A stretch of DNA of 64,000 nucleotides from Anthopleura xanthogrammica (Eukaryota; Cnidaria; Anthozoa; Actiniaria; Actiniidae), in assembly GCA_964019055.1 (NCBI GenBank), contig OZ025206.1, positions 11,639,486-11,703,485 on the forward strand, written 5' to 3'. The translations under genes and the position numbers were made by a program. Shown here one piece after another: positions 1 through 12,243 of the stretch (its first letter is position 1; every line of letters starts with the position of its first letter). A model generated the notes under the pieces. That model made no database searches and was not told the origin of the DNA. It saw only the letters and a program-made list of their open reading frames with translations.

Positions 1-281
1 TCAGCAGTGACAACACGTGAAAACGTGAAGAATATAGGTATCATAGAGGGAAATAACCGGGTACATTGGCACCCCCCTGGCCGGGTCTGACTGTTCTAAG
101 ACAGGGGGCACAGGGTGTTACAGGTTGTGCGAAGGGAGGAAGAAGGGGGTCCCGCAGATCAACCCTTATATGATTTGAGTACCAACGAACGTGAAAGTTA
201 TACAAATTACTTGCACCCATTTCTTGCACTCGAATGGAAGCGAACTCACAGAAATCCCATGATTAATTAAGACAAGAGTAC

Positions 282-3200
282 CTTGTAGAGTCCAGTGACG
301 CCCAGTTCTTTCACACAAGCCCAGGCAGTCACTCTTGTTCCAGGCTTTTCTCCAGCTACTTGTAAGCGAATCTTGACAATCTCAAGAGGATTGGTAAAGA
401 GTACTTGAGCTCCTCCACCCTGCAAGGGACAGACAACAATGAGGGTGTGTCCGATTCTTTTATAGAGGGAATTTTATATGACAATGAAAAATAGGTGCCG
501 TACCGTGACCTTGACGATACTGCGTCCCAGCAATTTCATTGTATGAGAAAAAATCTCGCGCGCTTTAATTGGATCAAAAAATTATCTCAACTCCATATGT
601 TCACAGTGTCGTATGACGTGAAGTTATACAGTCCTATAAAATCTACTTTATCAGCTATGATGATCGACTTACTGTACTTAAGCAAATAGGGTGCGGTAGT
701 TATGGGGTAAGAGTAAAAAGGGCTTCCCAAAGAAACCCAAAGATCCTTTTCACGAATAGATTTACTTATTGCCATAAAGTTATTCACCTGAAAAGCTTCA
801 AAACTGAGACGGTCAGGGACTATGGGTAAATACATTTTACATGTTTCAACCGCTTGGTGACTATTGATGGCTTTGATATATTATGGCAGTTACAGTTTCA
901 CCTTCTGTGAGCATCCTCAAGTTGCAGTTTGTATCAAAAGATTTACTTGTAGGATGTGAAATGTTTCCCTGAACCTCAGCGGTCTCAGCTTTGTAAGATT
1001 TTTGGTGACGAACTTAATAGGCAATGTGCATCAAAGTTCACAAAGCATTCTAGGAAAGTGAGTTCTTTAAAAATGTAACAGGGAAATCAAAGGAACTATC
1101 AGAAAAAAAATACTTTGTTATTTTCGTCTGCTGAAATCCTTTTATTTCCATCAAAAAAGTTGAAGGAAAAATTGTCAGATGAATTTTTAGAGGAGCCAAA
1201 AAAGCGTAAGAACTCACTTTCCCATATCATGCCTTGTACTATAATTTCGCGCTCATGCACATTGGCTATTGAAATAAGTGCATAATTGGATGGGTCAAAG
1301 GGTGCTTTCCATTTGTCCAGAAAAACCGGTTGATGAAACCGAGACAAGAACGGTTCAAACCCACTATACATCTGATGGTTCGCCATCTTGAAAGTTTTCA
1401 TCATGAACGCGCGAATTAGAAAACTGGTCCTGAGAAATCCCGAGAAATTCTCAAATGGATCAGAAAATTCCAGTTGGTTCGTACCAACCGGAATGGCTGG
1501 ACGAGCTCGAAAGTTGTTCCACTTTTTTCGGTTGGAAGTTCCGAAAAAGTGACAGTTCCATTTGTATTCTAACAGATATTACCGGTTTTTCTGGACAAAT
1601 GGAAAACACCCTAAGTCTGGCGGTGGTACATATTGTAATACTTACACATGCACCAGCGATTATCTCATATGGAAGACTTATAAAACCATCATTATCACTG
1701 AAGAATCCTCGAACCATGTCATTAGTCTACAAGAAAACAAAAAATATATTATCGGTTAATAAACAAATAAATAAATTAAAAGAAATAACAGATCCTAGAA
1801 GGAATGAGTCAAATAAGGGAGGGGGTTCTTTATACTTCCCGAATCAAATCTGTCTAAATAACTCCATCGCTTTTCTTTCGTTTGGGGCTGTTTTACCTAC
1901 CGTTAGCTTGATAGCTTTTTCTGGTGAAACTCCTACAAGCTGGGGCAGGAGACCTAGGATATGGAACAAAAGATAACTAAATATCGGGATTTATTAACAT
2001 AATACTTCAACACTGAACGGTTCAACACCACACATATGGTAAACACACGTTAAGTTATTATGGCCCGTATTTATAGTTTAAGCTTAGTAGCAAGATACTG
2101 AACATTATTGACCTTAACTATCTTTAAGGGACGTTGGATGCGACGTCGCAAAAATTAGATATCGCACCGTGTGACCATCCGTGCGACGTTGAAAGCAACG
2201 TCGCACGTCGCACGTCGCACGTCGCACGTCGCACGTCGCACGGATGGTCACACGGTGCGATCTAGTTTTAGCGGCGTCGCATGAAAAATCACATCGTGTG
2301 TCCGCATCTTTAAGAAAGCAATCAAGAAGCTGAACCTTATTTTATAAATATAGGTCAGTCTCCCCGATCAGCAAAGCGCTTGTGCCGAGCTAGAAAATTC
2401 GAAACTGATTTTCAAGCTTTCAAGAAAAATCCTTGGTTTGACTCAAGTGGGTTTGAGATTGGGGAGAGCTAGAGGAAATCAAGTGAACGTCCTCGATACC
2501 CTTAAACCAGGTAATACATCTTAGTCCAAAATGGCGCACGGCCGGGTGAGTTACATGAAATTGAGGCATCCAGGGCCAAATTTACAGTGTTTTCTTACAA
2601 TACAATAAACTTGATTAGGTTCCCTTGATAGGATCTTCATACCTAATTTACAAAAATTTCTTATGATTTAATGCCGCAAGTTGTGTTTCCGAATGTAAGA
2701 AGGAAAGAAAGACCAAACAAGCAACATCGATTGCCTGCAACATTGCGCGCAATGTTGCACCGTGTGTCCGTGGATTAAAATTCTTTGTTTGAGTTGTATC
2801 CATATTCAGTTAGCCTCCTTCGCAGACGTTCTTAGGGTCGTGACGACCTTAAGAGGGTCTGCGTAGGAAGCTATATCCACATTCATGTGTCTTCTCATGC
2901 GCAACCGTTAAAAAAAGAAATGATACTCAGGGAAAAACAAGTGTTCTGAAATGGGACAATAGAGGATTAAGTCTATTGTTCTTACCTCTATAAAGTCCTC
3001 GTATCCCCTCATTCCTGATCACTTTAATGGCACAATCAAAGCTGTTTTTGTACAGTTTTTCCGCGTCTAGAACAGCTCGTTGATTCTGCATTCGAGTCTT
3101 GACCAAATCGATTGGATACACGGCTGTAGCACCCGTAGCTGTGAAACAAACAGAAAAGATATGTTCAAGATTGATGAAGAAAAGATTTATTATTTTAGAG

Positions 3201-6200
3201 TTATATTTCATTTCCTTGTCAGGGCCGATCTAGGGTTTTGATATTTCGTGTTCACCCAGAGGAAAAAAGTAAATTATAAATTTTCAGAGATGCTATTCCT
3301 GAGCGTGAAAGAGGTACACTGGCATCCTTCCCAAGATCTTCCCCTGTGTTAGAACCAATTGCTGCACGGTTAAAAAAACCCTTCAGATCTTATCAATACC
3401 CTGAAAGAACCTCTGGGCTGATCAAAGTGAGGGCACACCTAACTCATAGATCGAATTGGAATTTAGATTGTTAGGTTTTGCCGGGGGAGAAAACCTGGAG
3501 AACCCTAGAAAAACCCTCGAATCAAGGTAGAGACCTAACACACTCTACTCACATGTGATGCCAAGTCCAGGAATTGAACCCAAGACCCCAGAGGTGAGAG
3601 GCAAATGCACTACCACTACACCCCCTTGTTTCCCTAACATTTCCCTAGTCAGTGACAAGAGAAAGATCTGTAACACTAACCTCCAGCTACTGAGCCCAAA
3701 GCAAATCTATATACATTCTGTAGTACACCCCATAAAATCGACACTTGCTGTTCTTCTGGTTCCATCAACATCTAATAATAAAATAGTTTTTTTTTTCATT
3801 TAGTCTTTGCGTTGGCAAAAGTTAATCTAGAAAAAAGTATGCTTACTTACCTCCTCGTCATGTCGTTCAGTTGAGAACACTTTAAAAACATCGTGCTTTG
3901 GCAGGATGTGATGAACGTCTGACACTGTTATTCGACTGTCAAGAAAACGTTTATCATTTCAAACCCTTTATATTCCACTCACAGGGGGCGACTCACAGGC
4001 ATAGGGTTCAGAGGAGAAACGTTGGTGCTTGCTCGCGCGTATTAAAAAATAGTTATCGCTAATCATCACCGCAAGTACAGCAGTGGCGCAGTTCATCGGG
4101 GTTAAACTGAAAGCATGTGATGGTGCCTCTATACATTATTATATTTTCTTCTGCGTATATCTCTTTTATCTTTACACTGTATCGCTCTCTCTCTCTCTCT
4201 CTCTCTCTTGTGGTGCGCGCGCTACTGAAAAGACACTGCTACGTCCACATGCAGCCGGACATTTCGGAACGAAACGGTTTTGAGAAGCAACATGAGAAGC
4301 TTTTTCAAACATCTCTACAGCCGACTAGATAGCACCTATTGCAGCTTTGACTAAGTGCAAACAAGTTTCGAAAAGTTTCATTTTTGCAGCTTTTGGCACG
4401 AGTAGTTGTATGATGCCTTTTTGGTGGCGATAAGTAGGATGTATGGTTATCTGGAAAAATAAAATTCCCTGATATTTCCCTGACCAAAAACCATTTTTCA
4501 CTGAACACACTGTGCACTTATTTTACGAAAAATTATATTTATATGGTGGTTTAACCACAGGAAGCCCAAATAAGAATTACGAGTTTAAAACGATTTTGTG
4601 AAAACTGACAGAAGCTGACTTTTGGGTAAATTGCAAAAATTTACTAACCAAAATCAAAATTCCCTGACCTTGAAAAAAATTCAGAATTCACTGACTTTTC
4701 CCTGACCGTGGGAACCCTGTACAATAACAACTTACCCTCTTCTGTCCACATCACACAGATGGTACAAGATGTCCACCTGTAAGGGAGTGACCTGTAGAAC
4801 AGAACAACATCTGATTAAGGATTTCCTCTTACAAATTAGTGATTATTCTAGAATCACAGCAGTATTTACCAACATTAGTATAATTTCAGAATTGAACATA
4901 GAGTTTTGAGTGCTGTGATTGGTCAAGCGACCAGTGATTATGAGATGATATTCACTGTTAGTATGTGCGAGCAGTGATTATGAGGTTTGCCAAAGTTTGC
5001 TATAGCAGAAGTAATGCTAAAACATATACCGGTATTCAAGTCTAAAATCATACTAAAACAATTATTCCCCTCAGGCTCGATGAATATGGTGAATATTTAC
5101 CTTGATTACGTCTCTGAAAATATTCACCAATATTCACTTTGCCTTCAAAGAATTTTCGAAATTTATCATGATATATTTAAATCAATGTGATGGTGTATTA
5201 GGTTTTATAGATAGTTAGATGAGGATGTATAGACTTTGTCATCCAAGACAATTTTTGCACAATTTTGTAACATATTTTTCATACCTCTGGATGTGTCTTC
5301 AGAACCTCATGCAGGAAGTCCTCTACAATAAAAAAAAAAAAGCTTGTTAAAGATGAAAGTCCTTATTCGAAGGGCACAGCACTTAATAGCCAGTGGCTAA
5401 CAAACTTGTGGCCCTTGTTCAATAATTGAATTGGAATTTATTTCAAAGTTGATTTTTGCTGAGGGAGGAAAACCAGAGAACCAGAGAAAAACCTTCGATT
5501 TTCCCCGGAGATAACCAACAAGCAGCACTATTCACACATGACCTTGAGTCCAGGAATCAAGCCTGGGTCACATTGGTGAAAGGAGAGAGCTTTCATCACT
5601 TAGCCACCTGTGCTTCCCTATGATGATATGCTGTAGTATAGAAGGCCTCACCTTTCTTTATTTCTTTATATCGTTTCCCCTTGGCCACTTTATTGGACAC
5701 ATCATGAAGGATGAGAATATTATCAAGCATGGTATTGAATGCCCGGTAGTAACCATAGCTTACACGATGACGTGCTTCACCTCCTGCCACCTAATTGTGT
5801 TAAAAAATAAGTCAATGAAAAATATATCATCTTTAATTACATGTATATTTTCATATGTTTGTGCTTGTTAAACAGAGCAGCTTTTATACAAGATGAAATT
5901 TTACAGTATAACTTCGATCATGTACACAGTACAACATACCATAACACTGAAATGGCTTTTCATTGTTTTCATGTGATTTGTCCAATCACAGCAATTAGCT
6001 ATAGACCCCTTTCAAGTGACATCAAAGCTGCTCAATTTGGAGGACAAAACAATAGAATTTCAATCTTCTGAGAATTGGAACTTATTGTTTTGTCCTCCAA
6101 ATTGAGCTGCATGCCAACGTGCTGTAAGGGGTCTCTAGCTATGGTAAAATAGAGCATGGTTATGTATAGCAAAGCTATGAATCCACCATATGAATCCCAC

Positions 6201-9200
6201 TCATACAAAATCAGCTTTTTGTGATTCACAGACCAATAATGTGATTGAACAAATACTTTATACACAGTACATTGATTGCTTAAAAAACACATGCACACAC
6301 ACACACACACACACATATGGATCTTGATCACACAGTGCCATGTTTATTCCCATGACCATGAGAATAAAAACCTTTATTTACATGTTACCCTGCATAACCT
6401 CATCCTGAAGCGCCTGCATGCGAGGCTACTCAGGAAAAAATCTATTGATCCACTCAGCATGACTGCTGTGTGAGAAAGGTCTTGTTTAAGAATTGTTTAA
6501 GACTCAAAAACTTCAGACTAAAAGCAATAAACTTTGGACAATGAATAAAGTAATGCACAAAATACTGTACATGCAGTTCATGTAACAATAACTATGGTTT
6601 CATTGGCTATTTCTTAGTTATGACTACACAACACACGTACCGTTAAGAGATATGCTCGCACATATGGAGTAAGAAGATGGCCTCTAAGAGTCTTCATAAT
6701 TTCTGCAAACGTTGTAGCTGGTATTTCACCATTTGACATTTTTGCATGAAAAAATGCCTGTCGCTGGTATTCCTTTTCAAAATCCTGAAATAAAAGCAAC
6801 AAAAAATTTCATGTCTCCTACTCTTTATATCAGCAAATGAATATCACAATCCAAAATATAATTTGTTTTCATGGTAAACTTTATCCAATATCAAGTATAT
6901 TCCCCCAAAAGACTACTAGGTTCACTGTTTATGAATTTCTCAAGGTTATGGATGGTCTAGCAGCACATGACAGGATTATTTGACCAATAAGAGCCTATGC
7001 ATTAAATGCAGGAAATACAGTCATGTACCACAGTCCTTAGTGATCAAAGAACAACAGCCAATACTCCACTGACAAGACAAGAACACTGTACACAATATAT
7101 GTACTTTGCTAGCTTTCTGCAGTTGACCCTATACTTTGCAGAAAACTTTGCATCTATTGAGCTGTGTAAAGTAGCTCAGGACTGGATAGTTTGGGAGAAG
7201 GCAGAATATGACCTTCCCCATGATCAGCAGTTGACCAAAAAATGGCCTGTGTACTTTTGTACATATTCTCTCCTTTTTGCCGTAAAGAAAATTTGCATGC
7301 AAAGTGGTAATACAAAGTGGCAACATTCACATTGCAATTCAACATTGTTGTGAGATAATTTGCATGCTTTTGTTGCCCATATTATCACACTTTTAGGGTA
7401 ATAATATATATGTTTACCTGAAGAAGTTGAGAAAACTCGTGAAATGGAACACATCTATTCTTTTCCCCTCCAAAATAATTTTTTATTAACTCTGAGTCAA
7501 ATTGAAATTCAAGTTTATCATAGAATTTGGTCTTCTTGATGACAGTTTCGAACTCATCTGTAGAAGAAAAAGAATTGATATCAATGCATTTTATTTTATG
7601 GTGCAAATATGAAAATTAACTTAACTTAATTAACTTAGAAATAAAACAATAATAATAAATGGGGTTTAGCAGTGTAGCTCTTCTTCCAGTGAGTACAATT
7701 AAAATTTATAAATATATATTTTTGCAGAGGGAGGAAAACTGGAGGACCTGAAGAAAACCCCTCAAAGACCAGAAGGAACCAACAAGCATTCATCTAGTTA
7801 ATATATAACACTGAGATTTGGAATCTATCCCAATTTAGTGGCAATTTAGACCTTTTCAACTTGGGGGTAATGTTTTCAATAATTTCAAACCACATGTCAT
7901 TCCCTAGAGTATTATTTCATAGTGTAACGGTTGCACATGAGAAGGCAATTGAATATGGATACAACTCAAACAAATAATCTTATTCTCGAGAGAATAACAA
8001 TAGGTCTTAAAAGGGAAAACATTACACCCAAGCTGAAGAGGTCTATTGCGAGAGCCAAGCACTGTTATAGTACATCACTCCTGTTTCAGTATGTTTTATT
8101 TACTTACCAAAAGAGACAGAACCTTTGCCATCCAAGTCAAATAATTGAAAAATCAATTTGTGATAACTATCAGCGTCACGAAGAAGCCCCTCAAATGCAA
8201 CAAACTCACTGAATGAAATGAGTCTAGGAAAACAAAGAAAACTTAGTCATTCTCAATCATACACTCGGTGGAAACTTGCTTGATGACTCAAGATGCTTAT
8301 GAAGAAAATAGTTCAACTTTTCATGAACCATCACAAAGGCTAGTATGTTACATTATGACACTTTTAGCTAAAACTTGTCTCAAAATGTCACACATGTTCC
8401 TGCTAAAAGCTTTGCCATATACTGTATAGCAGCCACTTTACTGTCCTATTGCAGATACAATGTACATCACTAATCTTTTCTGTCGCAACCATTTTGGAAT
8501 TGGATAATCAAATGTTGACAATTAGATAAAGTTGTCAGACATTCTGCATTTGGACTGTATACATAAGTTTAGTTTTCACAAGCAATGAAAGCAAAAGCAT
8601 GACACATGCAAGCAAAGAGTTCATGCAGTATTTGGGTAGAAAAAAATGAAATAAAATGAAATGAAATAAATGGGAATTAACAGTGAATTCCACAGTCAGC
8701 TGAGTGGCTCGATCTGACTGGATTCCAATTGGAATCTAGAAGTTGATTTTTACAGAGGGAAGAAAACCGGACAACCCAGATAAAAACCCCTTGAAGCACA
8801 GGAGAGAACCAACAAGCAACTCTACTGACATACGACACCGAGCCTGGTAGGATTTGAACCCTGGTCACATTGGTGAGAGGCATGCACTCTCACAGCCACT
8901 CATGCTTCCCTTCTTTAGGTAATTTTAAAGCACTACTATCTACATCTGTATGCTTGTTTATATTGTGTGCTTATAATGCTTACAATATGCTAGTGAAAAC
9001 AAGACAATTCTATTAAAGAAAATATTACAGGTATAACTGTAACACACGTCCTACATTCAAGAATGATCTCTAACTAACCCATCTTTGGTCTGATCAACAA
9101 CACCAGCTAGTAGGGATAATGTAGTTTCATTGTACTCTTTAACCTTCTGCATGCCCAGGTAGTCCCTGATGAGGTTTTCTGGAGTCATGTACTTGTGTCC

Positions 9201-10541
9201 ATCCATTTCAACTTTGGCATACTGTTGAAGAAAGGAGATACAAAAGCAATTAAGTTACATACAGTACACATAGGTATAGGGTGGCAACACACCAGCATCC
9301 TGACAGTGCTCAGTGGACGATGTCAAGCAAAAATTGGCACTTGTCTGGCCAAATGTTCTTTATTGCCATGAGGAACTGTGCTCCACTCACCAATAAAGAA
9401 CATTTTTTTGACCAATAAGATTTTGAATTTTGCATACTTTCTAAGCTATATAATAAAAGTAATTAGTAAAGAAGTTTGTGCCAGACTTGGCTTCACTTTG
9501 TGATTATTAGAGCCTCTTGTGTGCATCTATGATTTAATGTGAGATGCACTATGAAAGGGCGGGTCTCAGTTTTTGAGTTGGTGGATTAACTTCTCCCTGT
9601 ATCAATCTTTCATTCTTCTCTGGAAAGGAAGGGGGTTCAGAGGCACCCAAAGTCCTTCCTGTAGATCTGCCGCAGTTCTAAGTTTGCATCATAGCCAATC
9701 AGAATGCAGAATTTCTAATAGTCTACTGGTTTGATTACTAATATGTAATATACTCATATGACATCTGATTTTGAATACTAGCAGAGTAAGTCCATCACCA
9801 TTGTTAGTGTAAGATGGTGTTAAATTTGGAAAGGTTATAATGTGGTTGTTTTCAAAGATATATTACAGTAAGTCATTCATAGTGGTTTTGTGTGTGTGAA
9901 TCACATGATTGTGGCCATGTTAGATGACAGGAACAATATAAATATCAGTTTAGATGAGTAAGAATTCAATTCTTTGGGGGAAAAATATTCTATTTTCCTG
10001 TCATCCAACATGGCTACCGTCACGTGATTATGGTAATACATGAAATAACAAGCCCAGTTTCACAACAGACACATCTCAAGGATATACAACATATACCATC
10101 TTATTCCCTTATTCAAATGAACCCCAACACCTAAAGTCACCATAGCACTCCAATGATATCTAACACGACAATAATAGTGTTATTACTTCCTCATGATTAT
10201 CGAAAAACGATTTCTAGAGGAACAGAAAACGTCATGACTGCACAGCTTTCCCACCGAGGAGCTGCATTGACTGGATACATTGATTTGGACTTTTAGGAAA
10301 ATGCAAAGACAATTCGATTTGAAACCTTGAAATTATAATCGAAATGACAGCAGATAAGATCTTCAGGCCTTTTCAACAAGTTAAGACTTCAGTAGCTGTC
10401 TTTCCGTGAGTCAAAGTACATGTTTTTTTCCAAACCTGAGGTTAATATGCATGCAGGTATTTTAGACCACAAAGTAGCTGGTAAACTAACCTTGTTGAAG
10501 ATTCGTTGAAGCTCCTTTGGATCGGCTGGCTTCACAGAATA
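282..10541 (-). CDS. SLC25A12/SLC25A13: Mitochondrial calcium-regulated aspartate/glutamate carrier, 14 exons, 3' end off window
   Basis: Calcium-binding carrier of the inner mitochondrial membrane that exchanges aspartate for glutamate in the malate-aspartate shuttle. Exons in transcription order: 10491-10541, 9079-9221, 8108-8223, 7418-7557, 6641-6784, 5652-5790, 5285-5322, 4736-4776, 3851-3935, 3681-3771, 2986-3138, 1901-1953, 1646-1726, 282-419. All have AG/GT borders and compatible phases. The N-terminal EF-hand half includes [12 protein letters not shown] and [11 protein letters not shown] (8108-8223). The carrier half contains [10 protein letters not shown], the first carrier signature [14 protein letters not shown] (2986-3138), [17 protein letters not shown], and the second repeat signature [15 protein letters not shown] (282-419). 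The third carrier repeat is missing because the gene runs off the left edge. The initiator exon is not established; 10655-10751 offers an ATG and a phase-0 donor but its peptide does not resemble the family. Introns hold antisense SINEs and MITEs. This could be the single pre-duplication orthologue of the vertebrate pair. Confidence 0.95.
1301..1610. repeat. Imperfect inverted repeat pair in a carrier-gene intron
   Basis: TTTCCATTTGTCCAGAAAAA near 1307-1330 is inverted relative to TTTTTCTGGACAAATGGAAA near 1585-1604, and similarity continues a few bases on either side (GGTGCTTTCC against GGAAAACACC). This looks like the arms of a decayed TIR element of about 300 bases lying between two carrier exons. 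Confidence 0.5.
2126..2312. mobile_element. Palindromic MITE with an expanded GTCGCAC heptamer centre
   Basis: The arms carry TCGCACCGTGTGACCATCCG and the inverse CGGATGGTCACACGGTGCGA. Between them ACGTCGC is repeated about six times in tandem (2203-2242). It sits in an intron of the carrier gene and has no coding capacity. Confidence 0.7.
2777..2945. mobile_element. MITE family A (copy 1) carrying a nested hairpin insertion
   Basis: Flanks match family A (TTCTTTGTTTGAGTTGTATC ... TCTTCTCATGCGCAACCGTT). Inside is a hairpin beginning AGCCTCCTTCGCAGAC and ending GTCTGCGTAGGAAGCT. It is bordered by ATCCATATTCA (2800-2810) and ATCCACATTCA (2875-2885), a likely target-site duplication with one change. 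Confidence 0.6.
3428..3645 (-). mobile_element. tRNA-derived SINE, minus orientation, diverged
   Basis: Shares with 31091-31435 the body GAAAACC..GGAGAACCC and, at the right end, an inverted tRNA-like head (ATTGAACCCAAGACC; GGTGAGAGGCAAATGCAC; GTTTCCC). Lies antisense in an intron. Confidence 0.6.
5385..5625 (-). mobile_element. tRNA-derived SINE, minus orientation
   Basis: Starts with AATAGCCAGTGGCTAACAAA, continues through GTTGATTTTTGCTGAGGGAG and ends with the inverted tRNA-like head (CAAGCCTGGGTCACATTGGT, TGTGCTTCCC). This is a nearly full-length copy between carrier exons. Confidence 0.75.
6004..6142. mobile_element. Palindromic MITE, family 'CAATTTGGAGGACAAAAC', copy 1
   Basis: GACCCCTTTCAAGTGACATC ... 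CTCAATTTGGAGGACAAAAC is mirrored by GTTTTGTCCTCCAAATTGAG ... GTAAGGGGTC. About 138 bases, intronic. Confidence 0.75.
7870..8040. mobile_element. MITE family A, copy 2
   Basis: Contains AACGGTTGCACATGAGAAGG, ATATGGATACAACTCAAACA and ACATTACACCCAAGCTGAAG, matching copies near 31.0, 53.76 and 54.73 kb. Confidence 0.65.
8690..8915 (-). mobile_element. tRNA-derived SINE, minus orientation
   Basis: GATTCCAATTGGAATCTAGA, GTTGATTTTTACAGAGGGAA, AGAGAACCAACAAGCAACTC, then the inverted B box (GGATTTGAACCCTGGTCAC) and GGTGAGAGGCATGCACTCTC. Intronic. A further tail-only fragment of the family lies near 7720-7800. Confidence 0.75.
9895..10033. mobile_element. Palindromic MITE
   Basis: AATCACATGATTGTGGCCAT ... 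GATGACAGGAA is mirrored by TTCCTGTCATCCAACATGGC ... CACGTGATTATGGT. It is related to the element at 45581-45743. Confidence 0.6.
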
Positions 10542-10654
10542 CTACAATGACAAATGAACCTTTGGATAAATTACTAAAAAACGACATAAAATGATACAAT
10601 AAAATTTTAAAAAGTAGAGAACTTGGGAGCAAAAATGATGGCCAAAGCTTAAGC

Positions 10655-10751
10655 TTACATCAACAATGATTGCCGTGCAGTTCGCCCTTGAAATTAGTGG
10701 CCACGCAAAATTCCTCGTTATAGAGCCTTTACGTCTTAGTTCCTCAAGCAT
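10655..10751 (-). other. Candidate but doubtful first coding exon of the aspartate/glutamate carrier
   Basis: An ATG at 10749-10751 opens a 31-codon frame (MLEELRRKGSITRNF...) ending in GAT before a good GTAAGC donor. It would join in phase 0 to the first recognised exon at 10541. The family usually has only a few residues before the equivalent of KPADPKEL, and this peptide is not recognisable, so the true start may lie elsewhere upstream. Confidence 0.2.
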
Positions 10752-11024
10752 GGTTGTTATTATTGGTGAAAAAACGAATGCAAAAGCTAATAAATGAAAG
10801 ATTTTCTCATCCTGCAACCAAAACACGAGACAAAAACAACATTGATTGTATTGATTGACTTTGGGTTTCCTGTGGTATTTCCCACACGAGCGCGCCAATA
10901 CCAAATATGGAATGTACATGTGATGAGCATGTGATTGTATCGTGCAGCAAGAATCACTAGGGGAGGAGAGGGAAAGCCGGAAGGAACATGCAGAACATGC
11001 AAAACTCAAAAAAGTAACGACGAG

Positions 11025-11138
<114 letters not shown>

Positions 11139-12157
11139 AAAACAGGAACTAAGAAGAAGAGAAAGAGCCGGTGAAAAGCTCAAAAAGAAGAAAAGGTGAA
11201 AATAAAACCAACGAAGAGAGCACAAATATGCTCTCTTGATATGCTCTCTTGATAAAACTCATAAAATTAAAGAAATGTTAAAAATGAAAAGAGATCTAGA
11301 ATAAAAGAAATGAAAGAAATAAACGATTTAAGGCACCCAGTCATTATGTGGTGCATTTTTACTTGCACAAATTTTCTTTACCCCCCTCCCCTAAAGTGTT
11401 CTCTCCCCATAAATAATGACGTACTGGTCCGCAGTAATTGGCCTACCACGGCTGTTGCTTTTACCCTGCCTTACATTGTTCTTGTTGTGTTTTTGTTGTT
11501 GTACATAATTAGTTATTTGCCGAAGCTAATAAAATAAGATAAAACTAGACGCTAATGAAGCGTTAACTCGGGTTTCGTTAAGGGAGGACGGGGCAAAAAC
11601 GCGTGACCACGTGATTTGCGTGGTGGCGATGGGCTGTGATGTTTTTAAAATTTTTGGTAACGCTGTATGAAGAATGTTTTTTTTCCGTAGCAAAATCTTT
11701 TGTTCAAATTTTAAAGCGTTTCCCGATAGTAAAACGGCCAATGGAGATAAAATAATTTTTCGATTTTTTTCTCTACTGTATATTATAATTACATCATTTT
11801 TATCAGCTTACCGGAGAGGAAGGGAAGTGGGGAGGGAGAAGGGAAAGGATGTCGGTATTTGGTAACTGACTGAAGAGGGTATACTTTCCTTCTCTAATAT
11901 TTCATCTCAGTCTCTATTTAAGACAAGTAAACGTATTTTCCAGCATGTTTAAAAGGTAATAAATCAAAGCGGGGGCAGCTTAGTGTCAGATATAAGTAGC
12001 GTTCATATTTTTACTATTATGTAAGTTGGGCTCCCTGTGGACAAAAACGTCAAAGCACAGAGAATCCAGTTCACTGCATGCAGGCGTGAAGCTGTTAATC
12101 ATACATAATTTCGATGGTTGGAAGCCCATTTCCTTTGTGGTACGCGAGACTTTTCTT

Positions 12158-12163
12158 TTTATT
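12158..12163 (-). terminator. Poly(A) signal AATAAA downstream of the 2A-protease ORF
   Basis: AATAAA on the minus strand, about 80 bases past the stop codon of the 389-aa ORF. Its position suits a polymerase II transcript ending just after the ORF. No other evidence of transcript structure is visible. Confidence 0.5.
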
Positions 12164-12243
12164 TTGTTGATAAATACAAATTATACAGTAACAACTTGAA
12201 GTCCATCATAAAAATCCTGTTTTTCCACTGTGGTTCCTTAAAA

